From: Novosphingobium umbonatum | Lineage (GTDB): Bacteria > Pseudomonadota > Alphaproteobacteria > Sphingomonadales > Sphingomonadaceae | Length of the DNA stretch: 64,000 bases | Direction: 5' to 3' | NCBI RefSeq assembly: GCF_004005905.1 | Contig: NZ_SACO01000002.1 | Coordinates: 124,001 to 188,000, forward strand | Shown: one piece after another, positions 1-7,659 of the stretch | Layout of the letters: every line of letters starts with the position of its first letter | Position numbering within the stretch: position 1 is the first letter of the stretch | Program-made: the position numbers and the translations under genes | Notes under the pieces: generated by a model | What the model was told of the DNA's origin: nothing | What the model saw: only the letters and a program-made list of their open reading frames with translations | Database searches by the model: none

Positions 1-1
1 G

Positions 2-643
2 GCCGGACGCCGCTATGCGCCCGCCGCGTTTGATGGCGCCTATTGGGACAATCTGCGCAGCGATGAAGGCGCAGTGTTTGACCGCGAGATCATCGTGGAC
101 GCCGCCAGCCTGAAGCCGATGGTGACATGGGGCACCAGCCCGCAACATGCCATCCCCATCGATGCGCCCGTGCCCCAAGGCCCGCAGCGTGTGCATGATT
201 ACATCGGCCTTGCCGCTGGCGAACGGCTGCAAGGCACAAAGATCGACGTGGCCTTCCTCGGCTCTTGCACCAATGCGCGCCTGTCCGACCTGCGCCGCGC
301 CGCCGCGCTCATCAAGGGGCGCAAGATTGCCCCCGGCATCCGGAAAGCGCTGGTCGTGCCCGGCAGCGGCGCGGTGAAGCGCGCCGCCGAAGCCGAAGGG
401 CTGGACGAAATCTTCCGCGCGGCAGGCTTTGAATGGCGGGAAAGCGGCTGCTCGCTCTGCTTCTTTGCCGGCGGCGAGGCCTTCCCCGCAGGCAGCCGCA
501 GCATTTCGAGCACCAACCGCAATTTCGAAGGCCGTCAGGGGCCGGGCATCCGCACCCATATTGCCAGCCCCGAAGTGGTGGTGGCCAGCGCGATCGCGGG
601 CGTGATTGCCGATCCCCGTGAGCTGGCGGGAGAGAAGGCATGA
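2..643 (+). CDS. LeuC-like (aconitase-family) hydratase large subunit, 3' part only
   Basis: This is the C-terminal part (about 213 residues) of an aconitase-superfamily dehydratase large subunit; the 5' end lies outside the window and the frame is open from base 2. The three cysteines expected to hold the [4Fe-4S] cluster are visible, one in GSCTNARLSDL and two in SGCSLCFF. The C-terminal STNRNFEGRQGPG block is typical of LeuC. Normal LeuC has CSMC followed by an AMN-type sequence; here CSLC is followed by FFAGGEAF, so this is a diverged paralogue. It overlaps leuD-like by ATGA. No leuA or leuB is nearby and a lyase and a CoA-transferase follow. A catabolic hydratase of a maleate- or alkylmalate-type acid therefore seems more likely than leucine synthesis (inference). 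Confidence 0.85.
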   Translation, partial: AGRRYAPAAFDGAYWDNLRSDEGAVFDREIIVDAASLKPMVTWGTSPQHAIPIDAPVPQGPQRVHDYIGLAAGERLQGTKIDVAFLGSCTNARLSDLRRAAALIKGRKIAPGIRKALVVPGSGAVKRAAEAEGLDEIFRAAGFEWRESGCSLCFFAGGEAFPAGSRSISSTNRNFEGRQGPGIRTHIASPEVVVASAIAGVIADPRELAGEKA

Positions 644-1227
644 CCCCGTTCACCACACTCACCGCCGTCGCCGCGCCGCTGCTCATCGACAATGTGGACA
701 CCGACGCGATCATCCCCAGCCGCGAGATGAAATCGACCGGCCGCACGGGTCTGGCCGAAGGGCTGTTCGCCCCATGGCGCTATGTGGAAGGGCGCGTGCC
801 CAATCCCGATTTCGTGCTGAACCAAGACGCCTATGCGGGCGCGCAGATCATCGCGGGCGGCAGCAATTTCGGCTGCGGATCAAGCCGCGAACATGCCGTA
901 TGGGCCTTGGCCGAATATGGCATTCGCGCGATTATCGCCCCCAGCTTTGCGCCGATCTTTGCCGCCAATTGCATCCGCAACGGGTTGCTGCCCATGGTGC
1001 TGCCCGCCGAAGTGGTGGCGCAGATCGCAGGGCAAAGCGTGGCCATCGACCTCGCCGCGCAAACCTTGTCCTGCGGCGGGGAGACCCACAGTTTCGCCAT
1101 CGATGCGGAGGCCAAGGCCATGCTGCTCGAAGGGCTGGATGCCATCGACCTCACCCTGAAATTCGGCGCCGCGATTGATGCGTGGACGCAAACCGACCGC
1201 GCCGCGCGGCCATGGATCTATCTATGA
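640..1227 (+). CDS. LeuD-like hydratase small subunit
   Basis: Protein of 195 residues, the usual LeuD length. It shows the small-subunit signatures NVDTDAIIPSRE near the N-terminus and GGSNFGCGSSREHAVWAL (about residues 69-86), followed by a NC-RNGLLP block. It would pair with the preceding large subunit as a swivelling domain to form an iron-sulfur isopropylmalate dehydratase-type hydro-lyase. The start overlaps the upstream stop (ATGA at 640-643) and the stop overlaps the next start (ATGA at 1224-1227), so translation of all three is coupled. A true leucine-pathway LeuD cannot be excluded from sequence alone, but the following genes are catabolic. Confidence 0.88.
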   Translation: MTPFTTLTAVAAPLLIDNVDTDAIIPSREMKSTGRTGLAEGLFAPWRYVEGRVPNPDFVLNQDAYAGAQIIAGGSNFGCGSSREHAVWALAEYGIRAIIAPSFAPIFAANCIRNGLLPMVLPAEVVAQIAGQSVAIDLAAQTLSCGGETHSFAIDAEAKAMLLEGLDAIDLTLKFGAAIDAWTQTDRAARPWIYL

Positions 1228-2141
1228 CTTTCATCACCATTTCCGAAGTCGGCCCACGCGACGGGTTGCAGTCGATCAAGCCCGTCATGCCCTTGGAAGC
1301 CAAAAAGGCATGGATTGCCGCCGAGGCCGCTTGTGGCATTCCCGAGATCGAAGTGGGCAGCTTTGTGCCCCCCAGCTTGTTGCCGCAAATGGCCGATACC
1401 GCCGAACTGGTGCGCTTTGCCCGCGGGATCGAGGGGCTCAATGTGGTGGCGTTGGTGCCCAATGCCAAAGGCGCCGCCCGCGCCATCGAGGCGGGTGTGC
1501 ATGGCTTTTCCGCGCCTTTCTCGCAGAGCGAAACGCACTCGATCCGCAATGTGCGCAAGACCCATGCGCAAATGCTGGAATCCATCGCCGAAATGGGTGC
1601 CATGGCCAAGGAAGCGGGCGTGCATTTCGCGGTAGGCCTTGCCACGGCCTTTGGCTGCACCATTGAAGGTGCAGTGTCCGAAGCCGTGGTCGTGCGCAAT
1701 GCGGTGGCCAGTATCGAGGCGGGCGCGATGGAATTGAGCCTGTCCGACACCACAGGCTATGCCGATCCGGCGCAGGTCAAGCGTCTGGTGCGCGCCGTCC
1801 GCGCCGAAGTGGGCGACAAGCTGACCACGCTGCATCTGCATAATACGCGCGGGCTGGGTCTGGCCAATGCGCTGGCGGGGCTGGAGGAAGGCATCACCAC
1901 GCTGGACGCCTCGCTGGGCGGGCTTGGCGGCTGCCCCTATGCGCCGGGCGCTTCGGGCAATCTGGTGACCGAGGATCTGGTGCTGATGCTCAATGCCATG
2001 GGGCTGAACACCGGCATTGATCTGGAAAAGCTGCTGAAAGTGCGCGCCATTCTGGCCGATGCCCTGCCCGATGAACCGCTTTATGGTTTCACCCCCGATG
2101 CGGGCGTGATGCTGGATTACAACGAAAGGATCGCGAAATGA
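1224..2141 (+). CDS. HMG-CoA lyase family (DRE-TIM) lyase
   Basis: Protein of 305 residues, the normal length for hydroxymethylglutaryl-CoA lyase. The family's active-site residues are all present: R12-D13 in EVGPRDGLQ, the metal ligands H204 and H206 in TLHLHNTRG, and the catalytic cysteine C237 with N246 in GLGGCPYAPGASGN. It should therefore be an active divalent-metal retro-aldol lyase acting on a 3-hydroxy-3-alkyl acyl-CoA. The true substrate is unknown. A start at 1182 is in frame but lies inside leuD-like; the ATG at 1224 overlaps the leuD stop and begins where family homology begins. The next gene, a CoA-transferase, could make its CoA-ester substrate. Confidence 0.88.
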   Translation: MTFITISEVGPRDGLQSIKPVMPLEAKKAWIAAEAACGIPEIEVGSFVPPSLLPQMADTAELVRFARGIEGLNVVALVPNAKGAARAIEAGVHGFSAPFSQSETHSIRNVRKTHAQMLESIAEMGAMAKEAGVHFAVGLATAFGCTIEGAVSEAVVVRNAVASIEAGAMELSLSDTTGYADPAQVKRLVRAVRAEVGDKLTTLHLHNTRGLGLANALAGLEEGITTLDASLGGLGGCPYAPGASGNLVTEDLVLMLNAMGLNTGIDLEKLLKVRAILADALPDEPLYGFTPDAGVMLDYNERIAK

Positions 2142-3316
2142 GCCAGCCCACCCCTTTGGCAGGCCTGCGCGTCATTGAATTCACCCACATGGTGATGGGC
2201 CCCGCGCTGGGCCATATTCTGGCCAGCCTTGGTGCCGATGTGATCCGCATCGAACCGATGGGCGGCGATAACACTCGCCGCCTGCTGGGTTCGGGCAGCG
2301 GCTATTTCCCGATGTATAATCGCGGCAAACAGTCGATCTGCCTTGATCTGAAATCCGAGGCTGGCGTGGGTGTGGCCCGCGATCTGGTGCTGGGCGCGGA
2401 TATTCTGGTGGAAAATTTCCGCCCCGGCGCGCTCGACCGCATGGGCCTGTCCTATGAAAAGATGAGCGAGGCCAATCCGCGCCTCATCTATTGCAGCGAA
2501 AAGGGCTTTCTGCCCGGCCCCTATGAAAGCCGCACCGCGCTGGATGAAGTGGCGCAGATGATGGGCGGCCTTGCCTATATGACCGGACCTCCGGGCCGCC
2601 CCTTGCGCGCCGGTTCCAGCGTGATCGACGTGACCGGCGCCATGTTTGGCGTGATCGGCGTGCTGGCCGCGCTGGAAGAACGCCATCGAACCGGCAAGGG
2701 GCAAAAGGTGGTGGCCAGCCTGTTTGAAACCACCGCCTATCTGGTGGGGCAACACATGGCGCAATTTGCCGTGACCGGAAAACCCGCCGCCCCGATGCCC
2801 GCGCGCATTTCGGCATGGGCGATCTATGACGTGTTTGAAACGCAGGATCTGCCGGTGTTCATCGGCGTGGTGTCGGACACATTGTGGGAGAAATTCTGCA
2901 AGCTGCTGGGCTTTGATGAATTGTGGGCGGATGAAAGCCTGCGCGCCAATAACCAGCGCGTGCTGGCGCGTGACCGCGTGTTGCCGCAGGTGCGCGAAAA
3001 GATCGCGACTTTCACCCGCGCGCAAATTCTTGAACGTCTGGAAGGCACCGGCATTCCTTTTGCGCCCGTATCCAAGCCGGAGGAATTGTTCGACGATCCC
3101 CAGCTGGCCGTCGGCGGGCTGGAGCCGGTGTTCCTTGACGATGGGCGCGAGACCAAGCTGCCCACCGTGCCGCTGGAAATGGCAGGCCTGCGTCCGGGGG
3201 GCGAGACCCACCTGCCCCAGCCGGGCCGCGATACGCGCGCCGTGCTGGAGGCGCTGGGTTACGAGGCCGAGACAATCGAAAACATGATCGGATCGGGGGC
3301 GGTTGGCGCCCTTTGA
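2138..3316 (+). CDS. CaiB/BaiF-type (class III) CoA-transferase
   Basis: Protein of 392 residues, typical for class III CoA-transferases. The N-terminus (PLAGLRVIEFTHMVMGPALG) and the VENFRPGALDRMGLSYE block (about 91-107) are family hallmarks. D164 in SSVIDVTGAMFG is the expected catalytic aspartate that forms the anhydride intermediate. It moves CoA from a donor such as succinyl-CoA to an organic acid. It is ATGA-coupled to the lyase before it, which suggests that the acid made by the LeuCD-like hydratase is activated here and cleaved by the HMGL-type lyase, as in citramalate degradation (analogy, not shown). Confidence 0.88.
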   Translation: MSQPTPLAGLRVIEFTHMVMGPALGHILASLGADVIRIEPMGGDNTRRLLGSGSGYFPMYNRGKQSICLDLKSEAGVGVARDLVLGADILVENFRPGALDRMGLSYEKMSEANPRLIYCSEKGFLPGPYESRTALDEVAQMMGGLAYMTGPPGRPLRAGSSVIDVTGAMFGVIGVLAALEERHRTGKGQKVVASLFETTAYLVGQHMAQFAVTGKPAAPMPARISAWAIYDVFETQDLPVFIGVVSDTLWEKFCKLLGFDELWADESLRANNQRVLARDRVLPQVREKIATFTRAQILERLEGTGIPFAPVSKPEELFDDPQLAVGGLEPVFLDDGRETKLPTVPLEMAGLRPGGETHLPQPGRDTRAVLEALGYEAETIENMIGSGAVGAL

Positions 3317-3338
3317 ACGACAACAAGGGGAGAAAACC

Positions 3339-4247
3339 ATGACCGACACTTGCGATGAAATGGCGCTGTTCAGCCGCCGCACCCTGATGGTGGGCGGTGT
3401 GGCGCTGGGCGCTGCGGCCATGGCGGGCGCTGTGCCTGCCTTTGGCGCGGCGGCAGACCATCCCTACCCCGCCCGTGACGCTGGCGTGCCCACCGACAAG
3501 GCGGCGCGCATTGCCATGATGCGCCGCATGCGGATGCGCGCCGATGCGGGGCCGGTGTTCTGGTGGTTCCGTGGCCGCAATTATGCCCAGCAAGGCGCCA
3601 AGCTGATCCCGATGTGCGATCTGATCTTTGGCGCTTTGATGGATGTGCGCCCCACGGCGGACGGCGGCCTGTTGATCAGCCAGTATGAGCTGGGCTTCCG
3701 CTGCGCGCTGGATACCGGCATGCGTGCCGAAAAGCTGCTCAACCCGATTACCGGCGTGATGGTGGACGTGCCCTTCGCGCCGGTCGGGCCCAGCAAAGTG
3801 TCCTATGACGCCAATAATACTTTGCAATTTGATCCCAACATGGGCGGTTCGGTGATCACCGCCGAACATGTGCCGGAAATCTTTTACAACATTGGCGATC
3901 TGGTCTGTTTCCAGACCCATTCGGCCGCTGTGGTCAAAACGCCCGGTCAGCTGGACCGCAACCTCAACGACATGAGCATGATCTGCAGCCCGGCTGCCGA
4001 GGCCTTGGACCCCAAGCGCGCCTTTGCCAGCGCATGGGCCCATGGCGGGGATGTGACCGATTATGCCCGCTGGCTGAAAATGCCCGCAGGTGCCGGCTCG
4101 CAGACCTTGCGCAGCATTGGCCGCAAAGAAGCGCGCTATAATGACATGCCGCAAGATTGGCGCGACATGGTGGCCAAGGCCGATCCTGCCATGGCCGCCG
4201 ATCCGATGGCCGTGTTGAAGCGCGCTGCGGAAACCTATCGCAACTAA
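3339..4247 (+). CDS. Tat-exported DUF1838 family protein
   Basis: Protein of 302 residues. It begins with a twin-arginine signal (SRRTLMV at 12-18, then an Ala/Gly-rich hydrophobic stretch ending near FGAAA), so it is exported folded, probably to the periplasm. The body matches my recollection of DUF1838, proteins of unknown function common in sphingomonads, with motifs such as WWFRGRNYAQ. The ATG at 3339 is chosen because AAGGGGAG precedes it closely; an in-frame ATG at 3303 lies inside the CoA-transferase gene. It is the last gene before a strong terminator. Its link to the operon is by position only. Confidence 0.75.
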   Translation: MTDTCDEMALFSRRTLMVGGVALGAAAMAGAVPAFGAAADHPYPARDAGVPTDKAARIAMMRRMRMRADAGPVFWWFRGRNYAQQGAKLIPMCDLIFGALMDVRPTADGGLLISQYELGFRCALDTGMRAEKLLNPITGVMVDVPFAPVGPSKVSYDANNTLQFDPNMGGSVITAEHVPEIFYNIGDLVCFQTHSAAVVKTPGQLDRNLNDMSMICSPAAEALDPKRAFASAWAHGGDVTDYARWLKMPAGAGSQTLRSIGRKEARYNDMPQDWRDMVAKADPAMAADPMAVLKRAAETYRN

Positions 4248-4280
4248 GGCTTCCCCCTGCACTTGACGGTGCAGCAAACA

Positions 4281-4335
4281 CCCCCCGATCTGGCCGGAGA
4301 TGCGACCCTTCCGGCCCGGATCGGGGGGCTTTTTA
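4281..4335 (+). terminator. Rho-independent terminator after the leuCD-like operon
   Basis: A perfect 10-bp GC-rich stem (CCCCCCGATC at 4281-4290 pairing with 4319-4328) is followed by CTTTTT. It ends the plus-strand operon that runs from before base 1 to DUF1838. Confidence 0.9.
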
Positions 4336-4434
4336 TGACTATGGCCATTTGCCTGCCCCACGCGGAAAAGGCGCATAGAAAATGCGGCGGGAGTTGCCCC
4401 CCGCCGCCTTGCTACAACTTGATGCTGCCCAATC

Positions 4435-5112
4435 TTAGAACGGCTTGACCGTGCCAAGGAAGCAGATGCTGGAAATCGTGATCCAGTACACATAGGCCAT
4501 GCAGCGCCCGAGGAAGAAGTCGCGCTCCAGCACGGCTTCGATCTGGGGGTTGGGGCCCTGCGCCAGAATGCGGAACGCGGTGGTCCAGCGGCGCATGATC
4601 CAGCGCAGGCCAAGGCCGATGCACAGGGTAAAGCCATAAAGCGTGAACTTGGTGGCATACCAGCGGCTGCCCTCGCCCGCTTCGAACGGACCATGCCCCA
4701 TCAGCGAGGAAATGCCCACGATGAAGATGGTGGGGATCAGCACATAGCGCACCGCCTCGTCCATCTTGGTCAGTTTGATGCCAATGTCGGTTTCACGCTT
4801 GATGAACGCGCCCCAGCACAGGCCCAGCCAGCAAGCCACAAAGATCCACATGAAGGTCAGGAAATTGCCGCCATAGGGCTGCAAGCCATAGATATTGCCC
4901 ATGTGCAGGCCCAAAGGCAGCAGGGTGATGATGCCGGTACGGGCCAGAATGTCGATGCGATAGGCCGTCTCCATATGGCGGCGGCGTTCTTCCATCGACA
5001 ATTTGCGGTTGAGAATGTTGTAGCTGGTCTGGAACACACCCCATTCACCGCCCAGCCAATAGACCATGCAGAGGATGTGCACCCAACGTAGCACAAGAAC
5101 TTCCTGGATCAC
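4435..5112 (-). CDS. Polytopic membrane protein of unknown function (CopD-like appearance)
   Basis: Protein of 225 residues with about six hydrophobic segments (roughly 5-27, 58-75, 84-104, 124-141, 154-174, 200-222). The first helix carries WVHILCMVYWLGGEWG with H12, and H70 sits in another segment, resembling the membrane histidines of CopD-like or haem-handling proteins. I do not recognise a specific family. The GTG start has GGGAG seven bases upstream. It follows the 119-residue gene by 27 bp and the methyltransferase-like gene before that, so the three look co-transcribed. Confidence 0.7.
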   Translation of the reverse strand: MIQEVLVLRWVHILCMVYWLGGEWGVFQTSYNILNRKLSMEERRRHMETAYRIDILARTGIITLLPLGLHMGNIYGLQPYGGNFLTFMWIFVACWLGLCWGAFIKRETDIGIKLTKMDEAVRYVLIPTIFIVGISSLMGHGPFEAGEGSRWYATKFTLYGFTLCIGLGLRWIMRRWTTAFRILAQGPNPQIEAVLERDFFLGRCMAYVYWITISSICFLGTVKPF

Positions 5113-5139
5113 GATAAACTCCCTAGCAGCGCGGACGGA

Positions 5140-5499
5140 TCAGCGGCGGGAGAGCCGATCCACCCAGTCGGTAACGGGCGGGTCGGGGTATTCCATCGCC
5201 TCGACCTCCTGTTGAAACCCGCGCATGACACGGGAGATATAGGCACGGGTAGACAGGCCGCGCTCTTCACCCGCCTGTCGGTCAGGCGCATAGACTTCGA
5301 TCGCCTCGCGGCTGAGCGTGCCGCCCGCCTCCAGCAGACGTTCCACCGTATCGAGCCTTTCGCGCGTGGCCGACAATTCCGCCGCCAGCGCCATCGCCAG
5401 CGAGGTCAGGCGGTCTACGGCAGGGTCTTCAAAGAACAAGGGACGGCCACCCTTGGCGCGCGCACCGCTGCGCGTGACCCAATCGATACCTTCGGTCAT
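5140..5499 (-). CDS. Small conserved-looking hypothetical protein (119 aa)
   Basis: Acidic/basic, mostly helical-looking protein of 119 residues with no recognised domain. A central stretch (about 30-57) has heptad-like spacing and could form a short coiled coil; a second helical patch (about 80-100) follows. Its ATG overlaps the stop of the methyltransferase-like gene (ATGA on the minus strand, 5496-5499), so it is translationally coupled and probably a partner of that protein. No signal peptide or membrane segment is seen. I do not assign a function. Confidence 0.65.
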   Translation of the reverse strand: MTEGIDWVTRSGARAKGGRPLFFEDPAVDRLTSLAMALAAELSATRERLDTVERLLEAGGTLSREAIEVYAPDRQAGEERGLSTRAYISRVMRGFQQEVEAMEYPDPPVTDWVDRLSRR

Positions 5500-6710
5500 G
5501 CTACTGTCTCCTCAACGGGGGCCTTGATGGCGCCATAGGCATTCCAGATGGCCGCGCGGCCATAATCTTCCTGTCCGCCATCGGGCGAAGGGGGGAAGAT
5601 TTCCGGATCGGCCACGGCGCGCACGCCCACCACAAATTGGTCCTTGCGGGCAAAGCCTGCCGCTTCCATCTCGCCCTTCAGGTCCAGCCCATGCATGGCC
5701 GACCAGAAAGGCTCGTTGTTGTTATAGGCGTCCCAATCGCGCAGCATCTGCTCCAGCAGCGGCATATCGGGGCCATATTGAGGCTGTTCCACATGCAGGA
5801 TCAAACCACCCGGACGCAGCACGCGATGGGCCTCTGCCAGAATGCGCGGCATGGAATCGGACGACAATTCATGCAGGAACATCGTGGTCTGCACCCAGTC
5901 GAAATGGTTGTCGGGATAGCGCGAGAGATCCTCGCCGCTGCATTGGACAAAGCGGATGTTTTTGACGCCCAGCCCCGCCGCACGCGCCGCGCCATAGCGC
6001 AAGGAGGCCGCCGCTGTATCAATCGCGGTCACTTCGGCTTCGGGGAAGCCTTGCGCGATGGGCACCGCATTATGGCCCACCGTGCTGCCAATATCCAGAA
6101 TGCGCTTGGGTGCGAAATCGGGCATGACCTGCTTGATATGGGCGACAACCGCCTGACCGCCGCCATCGTTCAAACGCCCCAGCGCGCCGCCGGTGGTGGC
6201 AAACAGGCCAACGTCATAATTGGCACCCACGGTCACATCGCCTTCGCGTTCACCACCGTGATAGCCGCCGGGCTGGCAATGGATGTCGACGCAGGTGTTG
6301 TAGATCGGCTGTTCAACGCTGGCGTCCAACTGCAACAGGCCCGAATGTTCGTTGAACTGGCGGGCCATGGCGTCCAGCTCGTCCAGCTGACGCAGCACGC
6401 ATTGGCGGCCGTTCTGTTGGCGCATTTCCATCGTGTTGCGTTTCAGAGCCGACCACATGCGATGGAACGGATCCTCGTTCATCGCCACGCGTACTTCCTC
6501 GCGATGCTCCGGATCGCGGCCATGCACCGCCTTGAACGCCGGCAATACGCGGCCTTCATAGGCCAGCTTGTTCCCCTTGCCCAAAGTGCCGGAAATATAG
6601 CGGTTCATATGGGTGAGGAAATTGAAGCGCGCGGCTTCGTCATGGCTGGTGACGGGCATCATCGGGTGCCGTTCCAGCGCGGTATAGGGAGGGGGTAGGT
6701 CAGAACTCAT
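5496..6710 (-). CDS. SAM-dependent methyltransferase-like protein with N-terminal extension
   Basis: Protein of 404 residues. The C-terminal half is a class I Rossmann methyltransferase fold: motif I is RILDIGSTVGHN (203-214), followed by EVTAID and by LHELSSDSMPRILAEAHRVL and LRPGGLILHVEQP. Motif I has GSTVG where most members have GxGxG, so SAM binding is not certain. About 180 N-terminal residues of unknown nature precede it. It is homologous to the partial gene at the right end of the window, which shares PDF-PKRILD-G--VGH and YNNEPF. It heads an unknown three-gene operon. The substrate is unknown. Confidence 0.78.
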   Translation of the reverse strand: MSSDLPPPYTALERHPMMPVTSHDEAARFNFLTHMNRYISGTLGKGNKLAYEGRVLPAFKAVHGRDPEHREEVRVAMNEDPFHRMWSALKRNTMEMRQQNGRQCVLRQLDELDAMARQFNEHSGLLQLDASVEQPIYNTCVDIHCQPGGYHGGEREGDVTVGANYDVGLFATTGGALGRLNDGGGQAVVAHIKQVMPDFAPKRILDIGSTVGHNAVPIAQGFPEAEVTAIDTAAASLRYGAARAAGLGVKNIRFVQCSGEDLSRYPDNHFDWVQTTMFLHELSSDSMPRILAEAHRVLRPGGLILHVEQPQYGPDMPLLEQMLRDWDAYNNNEPFWSAMHGLDLKGEMEAAGFARKDQFVVGVRAVADPEIFPPSPDGGQEDYGRAAIWNAYGAIKAPVEETVA

Positions 6711-6854
6711 GATGGGTCCTCCATGAGAGGGGCGGAGCTGCTGCTCCCGCGCCGTGCCGCCGTTTACCGGCTTGAGTATCCCACCATGAGTTTGATTATT
6801 GAACGTTGACCTGCGTCAATCTTTTAAACAATTTTTCAAGCGATTTGAATAAAA

Positions 6855-7601
6855 TCAAAATTCTTTTAACAAACGCCCAAGGCCATCAATCTTATCATGG
6901 ATTCCGCAAGCGCGAAGTCCATGCCAATATGTTGCCGTATTGATAGCAATTACGGGCTTGGACAATTTATTTTCATACTCAACCGCCAGATCAACCATGG
7001 AAAGATTGGTACCAACCTGCACGATAGCATCCACATCATCACCATCCAGCTCGTCCAGCACGGGACGCAGCTCGTCGGGCGAGACTTTGGCAATGTCGGT
7101 CCAGCGCTTGCACTGCAGCGGCTTGTCGCGCTTGACCTCAAAGCCGGATTCTTCAAGGAAGCGGCGCACTTCGGCATTAGCCACCGGATAATAGGGCGAG
7201 ACAAAGCTGACGGTTTTCACCCCGCCATAGGCCTTCAATGCAGCGGCCACGCTTTCCGCGCCGGTGCTGGCGCCAACGCCAGCCACGGCCTCCACATTGG
7301 CCTTCCACTTCTTGCTGCCTTCGATGCCGCCGTAGAAGGTGACAGCGGACATGCCCAGCACCAGATAATCCACCTTGGCGGTCATCACGCTGCGCACCGC
7401 GTCCAGTGTGGCATCGGAAATGGCCTGCGTACCAACCAGAAAATCCTCGTTGGACAGGGCCAAGGGATCTTCCACATAGATGCGGCTGAAATGGTTGGTC
7501 ACGCCAACGGGGCGCATACGCTCCATGTCCGGCTGCACCGTGGTGTTGGTCGACGGCGCGATGACCCCCATCAATTTGCGCCAGCCCAGAACGTCACCCA
7601 T
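6855..7601 (-). CDS. Asp/Glu racemase superfamily protein (maleate isomerase / arylmalonate decarboxylase type)
   Basis: Protein of 248 residues, the usual length of the maleate isomerase/arylmalonate decarboxylase group. Family-like blocks are LGMSAVTFYGG (82-92), SFVSPYYPV (132-140) and IVQVGTNLSM (193-202). In relatives the first and/or third of these positions hold a catalytic cysteine; by eye the first aligns to M84-S85 and the other to V196-G197, so neither is Cys. The only cysteines are C164 and C232. The protein may use another mechanism or only bind a diacid. It is 58 bp downstream of a class A flavin monooxygenase, an arrangement that recalls NicC/NicE of nicotinate degradation. Confidence 0.72.
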   Translation of the reverse strand: MGDVLGWRKLMGVIAPSTNTTVQPDMERMRPVGVTNHFSRIYVEDPLALSNEDFLVGTQAISDATLDAVRSVMTAKVDYLVLGMSAVTFYGGIEGSKKWKANVEAVAGVGASTGAESVAAALKAYGGVKTVSFVSPYYPVANAEVRRFLEESGFEVKRDKPLQCKRWTDIAKVSPDELRPVLDELDGDDVDAIVQVGTNLSMVDLAVEYENKLSKPVIAINTATYWHGLRACGIHDKIDGLGRLLKEF

Positions 7602-7659
7602 GTTGTGTCTCCATTACTCTTGGGGTTACGGGCGGCAGACGGGGGTCCTGCCGCGACAA

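Noticed and set aside
6801-6812. AACGTT upstream of the methyltransferase-like gene as a sixth LacI operator
   Set aside because: The flanks (TTG and GAC) are not symmetric and do not match the TG/CA ends of the other sites.
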